From Deltaproteobacteria bacterium HGW-Deltaproteobacteria-15 (lineage in GTDB: Bacteria > Desulfobacterota > DSM-4660 > Desulfatiglandales > HGW-15): a stretch of 64,000 nt of DNA. The stretch lies in assembly GCA_002840535.1 (NCBI GenBank), contig PHBH01000040.1, positions 47,914 to 111,913 of the forward strand, read 5' to 3'. Under the pieces are notes generated by a model. That model did no database searches and was not told the origin of the DNA. It worked only from the letters and a program-made list of their open reading frames with translations. Positions within the stretch are counted from its first letter, which is position 1. Each line of letters starts with the position of its first letter. Of this stretch, positions 35,170-43,806 are shown one piece after another. Both the position numbers and the translations under genes were made by a program.

Positions 35170-36417
35170 ATGAATAGAAGGGTCGTAGTCACGGGCCTCG
35201 GGATGGTGACCCCTCTCGGCACAGGCGTCCGGAAAAACTGGGAGGCTGCATGCTCGGGCAAGTCCGGGATCCGCACCATCACGAAGTTCGATCCCTCCCC
35301 CTTTCCCTGCCGCATTGCAGGAGAGGCGAGGGACTTCAACTCGCATGACTGGCTTGACAAGCAGCAGGTTCGAAGGCTTGATATCTTCATCCACTTTGCC
35401 ATGGCATCCGCCCGCATGGCCATGCAGGAGTCCGGCCTGAAGATCGATGATTCAAACCGGCATCGCGTGGGCTGCTTGACCGGTTCCGGGCTGGGGGGTC
35501 TCGCCCTTCTAGAAAACTACCACAAAATCCTGCTGGAAAAGGGCCCTGACCGGGTCAGCCCTTTTTTCATTCCGGGAATGATTGCCAACATGGCCCCCGG
35601 CCAGATTGCCATCGAGTTCGGGGCAAAGGGGCCCAACATGTCCATAGAAACGGCGTGCGCCGCAAGTTCTCACGCCGTAGGAGAATCCTTCAGGCTGATC
35701 CGGGAAGGCAGAGCCGACGCCATGATCACGGGCGGGTCGGAGGCCGTGGTTACCCCTCTGGCCGTTGCGGGCTTCTGCTCCATGCGAGCCCTTTCCACAA
35801 GGAACGACGAACCCGAGAAGGCGTCCCGGCCCTTTGACCTGAACCGGGACGGTTTTGTCATGGGTGAAGGTGCGGGCATCCTCATCCTTGAGGAGATGGA
35901 TCATGCCATTCAAAGGGGCGCAGGCATTCTTGCCGAGGTGGTCGGGTACGGTCTCTCCGGGGATGCGTATCACATGACCGCTCCCGAACCGGAGGGGGGC
36001 GGCGCAATTCTCTGCATGTCCGAGGCAATCAGGGATTCAGGACTCAAGCCGGAGGAAATCGACTATATCAATGCTCACGGCACTTCGACCAAGCTCAACG
36101 ACGAATCCGAAGTCAGGGCAATCAAGAGTGTCTTCGGCGAACACGCCCGCAAACTTGCCGTCAGTTCGACAAAGTCCATGACCGGCCATCTGCTTGGCGG
36201 CGCAGGTGGAATCGAAGCGATCTTTGCTGTGCTCACCATCAAGGAAGGGACGATCCCTCCGACCATCAACTATGAGACACCTGATCCTGAATGTGATCTC
36301 GATTTTGTCCCCAATGCAGCCAGAAAGGCTGCGGTCAGAACCGCTATGTCCAACTCTTTCGGTTTCGGCGGGACCAACGCCAGCCTGGTTTTCAGGGAGT
36401 TTCAGGAAAAAAGGTAA
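35170..36417 (+). CDS. fabF: 3-oxoacyl-ACP synthase II
   Basis: The 415-residue beta-ketoacyl synthase has the nucleophilic Cys in ETACAASSHA and the two catalytic His in NAHGTSTKLND and KSMTGHLLGGAGG. It elongates acyl-ACP with malonyl-ACP. It ends the plus-strand fab cluster. Confidence 0.98.
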   Translation: MNRRVVVTGLGMVTPLGTGVRKNWEAACSGKSGIRTITKFDPSPFPCRIAGEARDFNSHDWLDKQQVRRLDIFIHFAMASARMAMQESGLKIDDSNRHRVGCLTGSGLGGLALLENYHKILLEKGPDRVSPFFIPGMIANMAPGQIAIEFGAKGPNMSIETACAASSHAVGESFRLIREGRADAMITGGSEAVVTPLAVAGFCSMRALSTRNDEPEKASRPFDLNRDGFVMGEGAGILILEEMDHAIQRGAGILAEVVGYGLSGDAYHMTAPEPEGGGAILCMSEAIRDSGLKPEEIDYINAHGTSTKLNDESEVRAIKSVFGEHARKLAVSSTKSMTGHLLGGAGGIEAIFAVLTIKEGTIPPTINYETPDPECDLDFVPNAARKAAVRTAMSNSFGFGGTNASLVFREFQEKR

Positions 36418-36827
36418 GCAGTGGTAGTGAGCAGTGAGTCTCCACCCCCAGGGGCAGGCGCGCGGCCTCAGGTGCCCCCCTGGAAGGGGGTTCCTACGCA
36501 GTGCAAAATATAAATTCAAATTCGAAATCCGAAGCACGAAATCCGAAACAATATCAAATGATCAAAATCCAAATGCTCAAAACGGACAAACCAGAGACTC
36601 TATTCTCGCGCAGAGACCAGAGGAGCGAAACCAGAAATACTGTGGAACGCTGAACGGGGGAACACCCGGTCAAGTCCGGGGCAGGCTCTGAACCTTTGAA
36701 CCTTTTTGCGTTTTGAACATTAGTACATTTGGGTTTTGAATTTGTTTCGTATTTCGAGTTTCGATATTCGGATTTCAAAAGCCCCTTTCACCCCGGATCG
36801 GTCGAACCTAGCCCCTGGGATACTCTC
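36418..36827. other. Intergenic region between fabF and the OPT transporter
   Basis: About 410 bp, mostly occupied by the inverted heptamer repeat listed next. Near 36436-36490 lies a C/G-rich stretch (CCACCCCCAGGGGC). No gene is seen. Confidence 0.4.
36503..36778. repeat. Long inverted heptamer repeat (AAATCCG / TTTCG units)
   Basis: AAATTCG AAATCCG AAGCACG-type heptamers (36503-36590) face TATTTCG AGTTTCG ATATTCG units (about 36715-36778). The arms flank about 125 bp that include a CCGGTCAAGTCCGGGG hairpin. The right arm lies in frame with the OPT transporter and would be read as an artificial N-terminus if an upstream TTG were used. Confidence 0.7.
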
Positions 36828-38711
36828 GTGAATGCGCAAAGATCACATGGCGGCGATGAGTTCCTCGGTATCGACACAACCGGGAAAAGCCCGGTGGAGA
36901 TCGAAAGAGAATGGTTTGAAAAGCACTACCGCGGTGATGTCCCCCAGCTCACGGTAAGGGCCGTGCTTATCGGCATGGTCCTCGGCGGGGTTATGAGTCT
37001 TTCCAATCTCTATGTCGGGCTCAAGACCGGCTGGGGCCTTGGCGTTGCCATCACCGCCTGCATTCTCGCCTTTTCCCTGGGCTCCATCCTCCAGAAGCTT
37101 GGTCTTTTCAGGAGCAACCTCAGTATCCTCGAAAACAACTGCATGCAATCCACCGCCAGTTCGGCAGGGTACTCCACGGGCGGGGCCATCACCAGTGCCA
37201 TAGCGGCGCTCGTGATGATCCGGGGGGAGCATCTGCCTTTCTGGACTCTGTTGGTCTGGACATTTTTCCTGGCATTCCTGGGAGTGATGATGGCCGTTCC
37301 CATGAAACGCCAGATGATCAACGTGGAACAGCTTGCGTTTCCGAGCGGGTTGGCGGCCGCCCAGACCCTTCGCTCCCTCTATGCCGCAGGGAGGGAGTCG
37401 GCCGCAAAGGCCAGGGGCCTCATTATCGCAGGGCTGGTCTCCGTTCTGGGCGCTTTTGTCCGATCCAATGAATTCTCCTGGTTTCCCGGATTTCTGCGGA
37501 TCCCGGAAATGCTGGAATTCCCGGGCACGCTTGGCGGACATCGCCTGCTACGCTGGACCATTGCCTGGGATACGAGCCTGCTGCTTATCGCTGCGGGCGC
37601 AATCATCGGGATTCGGGTTGCCTGGAGCATGCTCGCAGGCGGGATCCTCAACTACGCCGTCCTGGCCCCATGGATGGTGAAAAAGGGGGTCATCACGGAG
37701 CTCGGTTACCGAGGAATCGTCTCATGGAGTCTCTGGGGCGGCACCGCACTCATGATCACCTCCGGGCTTTTGAACTTCGCCCTTCAGTGGGGAACGATCA
37801 CGCGCGCCTTTTCCGGAATCGTCGGTCTCTTTCGTCCGGGCAGGGACCACGGGGGGGACAATGTTTCCCGTTCCATGGAAGCAATCGAGGTCCCCTCCAC
37901 CTGGTTTGCCTGGGGCATCCTGATCGCCTCCTGCGGAACACTGGTCATTCAGCATTTCGCTTTCTCCATCAAGTGGCAGATGGGCGGGCTCGCAGTGGTC
38001 ATGTCCTTTTTTCTCGCCATAGTAGCCTGCCGGGCTACCGGCGAGACGGACATCACCCCCATAGGCGCAATGGGAAAGATCACCCAGCTTTTCTACGGAA
38101 TCACCGCGCCTGCAAACATGACCACCAACCTGATGACCGCGTCGGTGACAGCAGGCGCGGCTTCTTCGGCTGCCGATCTGCTGACTGATTTAAAATCCGG
38201 CTATCTTCTCGGGGCCAATCCGCGAAAACAGTTCATTGCGCAGTTCCTGGGAATCTTCGCCGGATCCCTTGTGGTTGTCCCTGCCTTTTACCTGGTGGTG
38301 CCGAGCCCGGATGTGCTCGGCAGTGCACAGTTCCCTGCGCCTGCCGCCCAGGTGTGGAAAGGAGTGGCGGAACTGTTGAGCGCGGGTCTGTCGAGCCTGG
38401 GCATGACCGAGCGCTGGGCGCTCGTACTTGGCGGGCTAGCAGGAATCGTGATCGTCCTTCTGGAGAGGACTCTTCCCCCAAGGATGAGGAGGTTTGTGCC
38501 TTCCGCCATGGGATTCGGGCTTGCCTTCGTCATTCCCTTCTGGAACATCCTCTCCATGTTTGTCGGTGCGGCAGCGGCATGGATGGGGGCGGGATTTTTC
38601 AAAACGGCAGCAGATCGCTACACTATCCCCGTAGCTTCCGGCGTGATTGCAGGGGAAAGCCTTCTCGGCATGTTGCTGGCCTTGCTGGCTGCGGTAAACA
38701 TAATGAAATAA
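36828..38711 (+). CDS. OPT family oligopeptide transporter
   Basis: The roughly 627-residue polytopic membrane protein has the OPT N-terminus ERGDVPQLT-like block (HYRGDVPQLTVRAVLIGM), SNLYVGLKTGWGLGVAITAC, and a later ITPIGAMGKITQLFYG. About fourteen hydrophobic segments are present. OPT proteins import oligopeptides or metal chelates with protons. GTG 36828 is the most likely start because codons further upstream are repeat sequence; there is no strong ribosome site. It appears monocistronic. Confidence 0.85.
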   Translation: MNAQRSHGGDEFLGIDTTGKSPVEIEREWFEKHYRGDVPQLTVRAVLIGMVLGGVMSLSNLYVGLKTGWGLGVAITACILAFSLGSILQKLGLFRSNLSILENNCMQSTASSAGYSTGGAITSAIAALVMIRGEHLPFWTLLVWTFFLAFLGVMMAVPMKRQMINVEQLAFPSGLAAAQTLRSLYAAGRESAAKARGLIIAGLVSVLGAFVRSNEFSWFPGFLRIPEMLEFPGTLGGHRLLRWTIAWDTSLLLIAAGAIIGIRVAWSMLAGGILNYAVLAPWMVKKGVITELGYRGIVSWSLWGGTALMITSGLLNFALQWGTITRAFSGIVGLFRPGRDHGGDNVSRSMEAIEVPSTWFAWGILIASCGTLVIQHFAFSIKWQMGGLAVVMSFFLAIVACRATGETDITPIGAMGKITQLFYGITAPANMTTNLMTASVTAGAASSAADLLTDLKSGYLLGANPRKQFIAQFLGIFAGSLVVVPAFYLVVPSPDVLGSAQFPAPAAQVWKGVAELLSAGLSSLGMTERWALVLGGLAGIVIVLLERTLPPRMRRFVPSAMGFGLAFVIPFWNILSMFVGAAAAWMGAGFFKTAADRYTIPVASGVIAGESLLGMLLALLAAVNIMK

Positions 38712-38720
38712 GAGAAAAGA

Positions 38721-38954
38721 CGAACGTCCAACATCGAACATCGAACGTTCAACGTCGAATGAAGAAAGACCAAAGCTCAAAAGCTAAAGGGGTTTGTGAG
38801 ACACCCGGACTTACCGACATCCACTGCTTTTCCCTCAGTTCCCGTCATTCTGGCCCTGCATCAAGTGCGTGATAGACTCCAGCCGGAATCCTGATTACAG
38901 TCCTTGTTTTTCCATTCGATGTTGGACGTTGGACGTTCGATGTTGGACGTTCAA
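38721..38954. repeat. Pair of inverted TTCGATG/TTGGACG heptamer arrays
   Basis: CGAACGTCCAACATCGAAC units (38721-38763) face TTCGATGTTGGACGTTGG units (38911-38954) across about 150 bp. The units are the same as at 29991-30146. The spacer shows no gene. Confidence 0.75.
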
Positions 38955-39031
38955 TCCTCCATTCCCTTTAGCCCCTTTCACAGGCGCGAACAGGATTGCA
39001 AAAGGATCCGGCTCCCGGTATAAGCACTCCC

Positions 39032-40174
39032 ATGAAACTCCTTCTGCTTCTCCTGTTCTGGTGCCTCTGGTACTTTAATTTTTCCTCCAGGACCATTCTG
39101 TCCCCCCTGCTTCCTGTTTTTGAAAACGATCTGGGAATCAGTCATACCCTTGCCGGCAGTCTCTCCTTTTATCTCTCTGCCGGGTACACCCTCTCTTTGC
39201 TCAGTGCAGGGTGGGTGACGGCGCGGGTGGGATCGAAAAAATCCATCGCCCTATCCGCCACAGTCTACCTCATATCGCTCTTCCTGCTCAGGTACAGTAA
39301 CTCCTATAGCTCTATTGCCGCAGTCTCCTTCTTCATGGGGATGGGAACGGGCTTGTACCTGCCCAACGCGGTCCCCCTTCTCACATCGGTCTTCAGACCG
39401 GAAAGCTGGGGGAGGGCCTTTGCAGTTCATGAAACAGCACCCACCTTCACCTTTCTCTCCATTCCCCTATTGATGGCGCTTTTCCTCCGGTTTTTCGATT
39501 GGAGAGATTTCATTCTGATCTTTGCAGGGGCCTGCCTGATCGCGACCTGCGCATTCATGATCTTCGCCCCCGCCTCTCCGTCTCAGCCAGGCAAAGGAAA
39601 GGGGTTCACCCACCTCTTTCGCCGAAAGAAATTCTGGATTTTCACCCTGGTTTGGACCGCTGCCAGCGCAGCGGTCATGGCCGTCTTCACCATTTTGCCC
39701 CTTCTCCTCGTAAATGAATTGGGAATGAGTGTGCAAACGGCAAACTCCGTTATGGGGATTTCGAGGATCGGCGCGCTCATTGCCACCTTTCTGGTGGGTT
39801 TTCTGGTGGATCGATACGGCCACATGATCATGCTGTTCTGGTCGTTGCTTCTGACAGGGATCTCCACCATCGGCATCGCTCTTTCCGAATACCTCCCGCT
39901 CCTCTTAATCATTCTCATCCTGCAGTCGGCCTTCTCCATGATCTTTTTCCCCATAGGGCTTGTGGCAATTTCCAGGATGACAGAACCACATGAGCGCAGT
40001 CATTTCACCGGCGGGGTCGGCGCGTCCAGCGTGATCTTCGGCGGGGGAGTCGCCCCTCTTGCACTGGGGGCGGCCGGCGATTTGTGGTCGTTCCAAAACG
40101 GAATACTCATCCTGGGTATCCTCGTGACGGCATCCTGTCTTCTCTTCATTCCCCTTCGCAACCTGGAAAAGTAA
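39032..40174 (+). CDS. Major facilitator superfamily transporter
   Basis: The 380-residue protein has twelve hydrophobic segments and typical MFS loops (GWVTARVGSKKSIALSAT; GFLVDRYGHMIM). The substrate cannot be predicted. The start is ATG 39032; a TTG twelve codons upstream is also in frame. It has its own gap on both sides, so it is monocistronic. Confidence 0.85.
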   Translation: MKLLLLLLFWCLWYFNFSSRTILSPLLPVFENDLGISHTLAGSLSFYLSAGYTLSLLSAGWVTARVGSKKSIALSATVYLISLFLLRYSNSYSSIAAVSFFMGMGTGLYLPNAVPLLTSVFRPESWGRAFAVHETAPTFTFLSIPLLMALFLRFFDWRDFILIFAGACLIATCAFMIFAPASPSQPGKGKGFTHLFRRKKFWIFTLVWTAASAAVMAVFTILPLLLVNELGMSVQTANSVMGISRIGALIATFLVGFLVDRYGHMIMLFWSLLLTGISTIGIALSEYLPLLLIILILQSAFSMIFFPIGLVAISRMTEPHERSHFTGGVGASSVIFGGGVAPLALGAAGDLWSFQNGILILGILVTASCLLFIPLRNLEK

Positions 40175-40308
40175 AAGATTTCCCTCTCCCTTTGAAATCT
40201 CATCTGGTGATTCGTATATTCTAGAAGACCCTGAGACTCACAAAATCGTGCTTCCGGAGATCAATGATCGATCAATTATGAAAACTGTCTCACATCAGGA
40301 GGAAACCG

Positions 40309-40728
40309 ATGAAGATGAAGAGAATATTCCTGTTTCTGCTGATCACGATGGTGATGGCCCTCTTTCAGAGCCCTGCCTTGGCATTGGCCCAGGAAAGACC
40401 TCAAGTGGGTGGATTCGAGCAGATTCCACCCGGACAACACGATGACTCCGCCATCGGCGCGGGATGGGGGCACCGTTCGATGACATATGGCATGATGAAC
40501 CTCATGTCGGGAATGACCTCTCAGGTCGCATCCATTCTGCGAAGCGGCAAGGCTACGCCGGAGATGATGGACAAGCTGTCTCAGATCCTGGATCATATTG
40601 CCGGGATGTTGAATTATGCCCCGGCCTATATGATGGGCACCAAGACCGTGGACTCCAACATGATGACGGAGATGCAGCAAATGCTTATGGATCTTGAAAA
40701 GATGCGCAAAGAGATCGGCGCAAGGTGA
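40309..40728 (+). CDS. Secreted Met-rich protein of unknown function
   Basis: The 139-residue protein has a clear signal peptide (MKMKRIFLFLLITMVMALF...ALAQE). The mature part is helical and methionine-rich (SMTYGMMNLMSGMTSQVASI, YAPAYMMGTKTVDSNMMTEM). Met-rich periplasmic helices can bind copper, but this is only a suggestion. AGGAGG precedes the start. I do not recognise the family. Confidence 0.6.
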   Translation: MKMKRIFLFLLITMVMALFQSPALALAQERPQVGGFEQIPPGQHDDSAIGAGWGHRSMTYGMMNLMSGMTSQVASILRSGKATPEMMDKLSQILDHIAGMLNYAPAYMMGTKTVDSNMMTEMQQMLMDLEKMRKEIGAR

Positions 40729-41007
40729 GGGGCGAAGTGGCATCTGAACTACCCACGACCGACGGTGCAGTAGCAGACCGCAGTTAAAACGTTCAGGAGT
40801 GAGAGAAAATACGGGGGTTCGGTAGGCTTAAATACCACCCGAAAAGTAGTTTATTCGATGGTTTTCCTGATTAATTGGTAGCAAAGACGCAGTATTCTTG
40901 CTGGTTCGAGGCCGTCTTCACTTTGTGAGGCCTGCAACGGCTCCGGATGAATCGACGTTCACTTGGTTTCCAAACCCGGGAAAACTCCTGTCAAGGAGGC
41001 CGGCAAA

Positions 41008-41082
41008 ATGAGAACGATCTGTGCTCTGACCGTTGTCGCTTCGGTGATGTACATCCTGCTTATCCTGTTGAGATTTACATGA
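41008..41082 (+). CDS. Candidate 24-residue single-pass membrane peptide
   Basis: An ATG preceded by AAGGAGG at ideal spacing opens a 24-codon frame: MRTICALTVVASVMYILLIL plus LRFT, then TGA. It is one hydrophobic helix with a short basic end, like known small membrane proteins or type I toxins. The strong ribosome site in an otherwise empty 385-bp gap supports translation. Function unknown. Confidence 0.45.
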   Translation: MRTICALTVVASVMYILLILLRFT

Positions 41083-41113
41083 TCCTTGGGCTGAATCTTC
41101 TCGGTCGCTACCC

Positions 41114-41500
41114 CTATTTCCACTCCCTGAGCTCGATTACCAGCCCGTCGGGATCCTGCAGCTCCGCCCTTATGGACGTGCCCAGATCCACGGGTTCGCG
41201 ACTCATTGTCACGCCCTTCCCCCGAAGATATCCAACCGCTTCATTCATGTTGTCCACCTCCAAGGCAATCGCCCGGTACCCTACCTGCCAGGATTCCTTT
41301 GACGGTGGTGAAGGGTTCTCCGCGGATATCACCTCGATGACCGTGTCCCCCAGTTCCAGGTAAATCACCTCTTTCATGGGTGGAGCATTCACCGGGGTTC
41401 TCAGGTTCAAACGAAACCCCAGCACATTCTGGTAAAAGTCGAGTGTCTCCTCCGGATCGCTGGGAACGATCTCGATGTGGTCGATTCTTCTGAACATCAT
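41114..41500 (-). CDS. VOC (glyoxalase/bleomycin-resistance) superfamily protein
   Basis: The 128-residue protein has two beta-alpha-beta-beta-beta units: FRRIDHIEIVPSDPEETLDF, VLGFRLNLR, IYLELGDTVIEVI and AIALEVDNMNEAVGYLRGKG, LQDPDGLVIELREW. Metal ligands appear to be His near the start and Glu at ELRE. Reaction unknown; methylmalonyl-CoA epimerase-like and glyoxalase-like members share this look. GGAGAGGG precedes ATG 41500. It lies about 80 bp after the permease gene stop on the same strand. Confidence 0.8.
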   Translation of the reverse strand: MMFRRIDHIEIVPSDPEETLDFYQNVLGFRLNLRTPVNAPPMKEVIYLELGDTVIEVISAENPSPPSKESWQVGYRAIALEVDNMNEAVGYLRGKGVTMSREPVDLGTSIRAELQDPDGLVIELREWK

Positions 41501-41580
41501 TTCACCCTCTCCAAATGAAATTGAGATCCCCTGCCAATATCTCAGGTCTGCAACGAAAGACGATTGGCAGCGGGTTTGGA

Positions 41581-42948
41581 TCATTCATAACGCAACGCTT
41601 CAATCGGATCAAGCCGCGAGGCTCTCCATGCAGGATAAAAGCCGAAAATAAGTCCGACCCCTGCAGAGACGAGCACGGCTGCAGCAATGGCCCCCGGAGA
41701 GGTCTCCACGGGCCAGCGCAAAAAATGCCATACCAGGTAGGATCCCCCGTGGCCCACCAGAATGCCGATCCCCCCGCCCACCAGGCAAAGAGTCACGGCC
41801 TCCACCAGGAACTGCCGAAGGATGTCGCGCCCTTTCGCACCGACCGCCATTCGCAGGCCAATCTCTCGGGTTCGTTCGGTGACCGAGACAAGCATGATAT
41901 TCATGATCCCGACGCCGCCAACCACAAGGGAAATCAGGGCCACGCATAAGAGGAGATTGGCCATCATGGTCGTGGTGGAGGAGAGGGCTTTGGTCACTTC
42001 TGTCATGTCGCGGATTCTGAAGTCTTCCGGCTGTCCCTCCCGGATGCGATGCCGCTCGCGCAGCACCGCCGTGATCTCGTTTATGGCCGATGGAATTGCC
42101 TCCGAGCTCCTGGCCGCAGCGAGAATGTGATCGACGTGTGTGAATCGGATCGGCATCGGGTTATTGGCCGCCTGCACGGCCGACTGTTCCGGGTAAACCT
42201 CGATTCGGCTTCCCGGGTAAAGATCGTTCAGAGTGTTCACTGTGCCTGCTGAGCCAACAGCGGAACTCTGGTTGGTATTTTCCAGTGTGGAACGAGTCAC
42301 CCGCTGCTTGATGGAAGTCCATGGCGCCAGAATGATGTCATCCTGATCCATGCCCATCATGTTGGCCCCCTTGGCACCCAGCACCCCCACAACCCGGAAT
42401 GTCACGTTCTTGATGCGGATCTCCCGGCCCACAACCGTTTCCCCCTGAAACAGCTCGCGGACCAGGGTTTGTCCAAGCAGGCATACCCTGTTGCCGTTCA
42501 ACACATCGCGAGAGGTGAAGGGCTCTCCCTCGGCAATCGTCCATGCCTGAACATCCAGGTAGCTTGGGCTTGTGCCATAGATATAGGTGGGTACCCAGTT
42601 TCGGTTGCCGTAAATCACCTGGGTTCGCGTGTGGACCAGAGGGGAAGCGGCGCGAACCGACGGGCATTCCAGCAGAATAGCCTCACAGTCTTCGGGGGTG
42701 AGGGTTGTTCTGCTTCCCGCCCCGAAGCTCACGCCACCGCTTGATGCGGCGCCCGGGCTCAAATTCAGAACGTTTGCGCCCATGCTGGAAACGGTTTTCC
42801 GAATGGCGGCCGAGGAACCTGCGCCGATTTCCATCATGGCAATGACGGCGCCGACGCCTATCACGATGCCCAGCGTGGTCAACAGAGCCCGCATCGCGTT
42901 GCGCTGCAGCGCCTTCATGGCGGTTCGAACCGTGCTGTAAATGGTCAT
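41581..42948 (-). CDS. MacB-type ABC transporter permease
   Basis: The 455-residue protein has one N-terminal membrane helix (MRALLTTLGIVIGVGAVIAM), a large periplasmic MacB-PCD domain with the NVLNLSPGAASSGG pattern, and three C-terminal helices of the FtsX domain, including GGVGIMNIMLVSVTERTREI and the ending SRLDPIEALRYE. Such permeases work with a separate ATPase and often a membrane-fusion protein, but neither is adjacent here. It may export a lipoprotein, peptide or antibiotic. Confidence 0.85.
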   Translation of the reverse strand: MTIYSTVRTAMKALQRNAMRALLTTLGIVIGVGAVIAMMEIGAGSSAAIRKTVSSMGANVLNLSPGAASSGGVSFGAGSRTTLTPEDCEAILLECPSVRAASPLVHTRTQVIYGNRNWVPTYIYGTSPSYLDVQAWTIAEGEPFTSRDVLNGNRVCLLGQTLVRELFQGETVVGREIRIKNVTFRVVGVLGAKGANMMGMDQDDIILAPWTSIKQRVTRSTLENTNQSSAVGSAGTVNTLNDLYPGSRIEVYPEQSAVQAANNPMPIRFTHVDHILAAARSSEAIPSAINEITAVLRERHRIREGQPEDFRIRDMTEVTKALSSTTTMMANLLLCVALISLVVGGVGIMNIMLVSVTERTREIGLRMAVGAKGRDILRQFLVEAVTLCLVGGGIGILVGHGGSYLVWHFLRWPVETSPGAIAAAVLVSAGVGLIFGFYPAWRASRLDPIEALRYE

Positions 42949-43108
42949 GTTCCTCGGATCAATTCACCTGGGTCTCTATTCCGATAGCGGCATTTACCTC
43001 TCACGTCAAGCATAACACTGGATCCCCTCTGGAAAAAGATCCTTTTCTTCTTTTTGAAATCGTTCTACTCTTCGTGGCAGGAGTGGAAATCACCGGAGGA
43101 GGAAAGGA

Positions 43109-43492
43109 ATGAAAAGGATGCGAATCGGATCATTTTTTGCGGTATTGCTTTTGGCCCTGGGGATCTTTGCAGGAACGGCTTACGCCGACAAATCCGAAAC
43201 TGCTCTGGAAACCCCTGATCAGGTGGCCAAGGGAACGGAGGTCACGATAAAAGTCCACGTGACTCACAGCGCAAACAGTTTCCTTCATCATACGAGCTGG
43301 CTCCGAGTGAAGATCAACGGCGAGGAGATTAGAAATTGGGAGTATTCATCCCTGAACAACCTCCCTCCCGGGGCGAAATTCACCAAAGAGATCAAATTGC
43401 TTATCAACGAACCCACTGAGGTGGAGGCCCAAGCCAACTGCAACCTGCACGGCAGCAAAGGTCCGGCAGTCAAAAAAATCCTGCTCAAGTAA
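43109..43492 (+). CDS. Periplasmic superoxide-reductase-like (desulfoferrodoxin Fe-site) protein
   Basis: The 127-residue protein has a signal peptide (MKRMRIGSFFAVLLLALGIF...AYADK) and then one beta-sandwich of the SOR-like type. The iron-site residues of neelaredoxin/desulfoferrodoxin appear as His in THSANSFLHHTSWLRV and Cys-His in ANCNLHG, with one residue inserted between the first two His compared with the usual HxxxxxH. It may reduce superoxide in the periplasm or use the fold for another purpose. GGAGGAAAGG precedes the ATG. Confidence 0.75.
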   Translation: MKRMRIGSFFAVLLLALGIFAGTAYADKSETALETPDQVAKGTEVTIKVHVTHSANSFLHHTSWLRVKINGEEIRNWEYSSLNNLPPGAKFTKEIKLLINEPTEVEAQANCNLHGSKGPAVKKILLK

Positions 43493-43498
43493 GCTTTT

Positions 43499-43541
43499 CC
43501 ATTCACCATTCGATGTTGCAGTTTCGATATTCGATGTTCTT
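43499..43541. repeat. ATTCGATG-type heptamer array
   Basis: CATTCGATGTTGCAGTTTCG and TATTCGATGTT continue the heptamer class seen at 30 and 38.7-38.9 kb, 7 bp after the SOR-like gene. Confidence 0.55.
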
Positions 43542-43620
43542 TTTGACTTGGCTTTTGGCGCGACCTGTCGGGGCTCCTTCAATGGAATGGAAGGATAAGG
43601 ACGAATACTGGAGGTGACTC

Positions 43621-43788
43621 ATGAGCATAATCCTGCTGCTTGGAATTGCCAACATCCTGCTGCTACTTTTTCAACTGTTCACGGGGATGCACTGGATCAG
43701 GGTGAAAATCGGTTTGCATCGCAAGGCCGGTGTGCTCCTGGTGATCGTGGCTGCCATCCATGGGCTCATTGCCATCGTGGCTCACTGA
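43621..43788 (+). CDS. 55-residue two-helix membrane protein
   Basis: An ATG preceded by GGAGGTGACTC opens MSIILLLGIANILLLLFQLF, then TGMHWIRVKIGLHRKAGVLL and VIVAAIHGLIAIVAH. It has two hydrophobic helices and three His in or near them; the pattern H-R-K-A-G...H-G resembles small heme-binding helix pairs, but this is weak. It lies 18 bp before the DUF456 gene and is probably cotranscribed. I do not recognise the family. Confidence 0.65.
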   Translation: MSIILLLGIANILLLLFQLFTGMHWIRVKIGLHRKAGVLLVIVAAIHGLIAIVAH

Positions 43789-43806
43789 AAAACGAGAGGA
43801 GCTCCC

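Noticed and set aside
36729..36827. Upstream TTG start adding 33 residues to the OPT transporter
   Set aside because: These codons are the right arm of an intergenic heptamer repeat and are not conserved in OPT proteins; GTG 36828 fits the family N-terminus.
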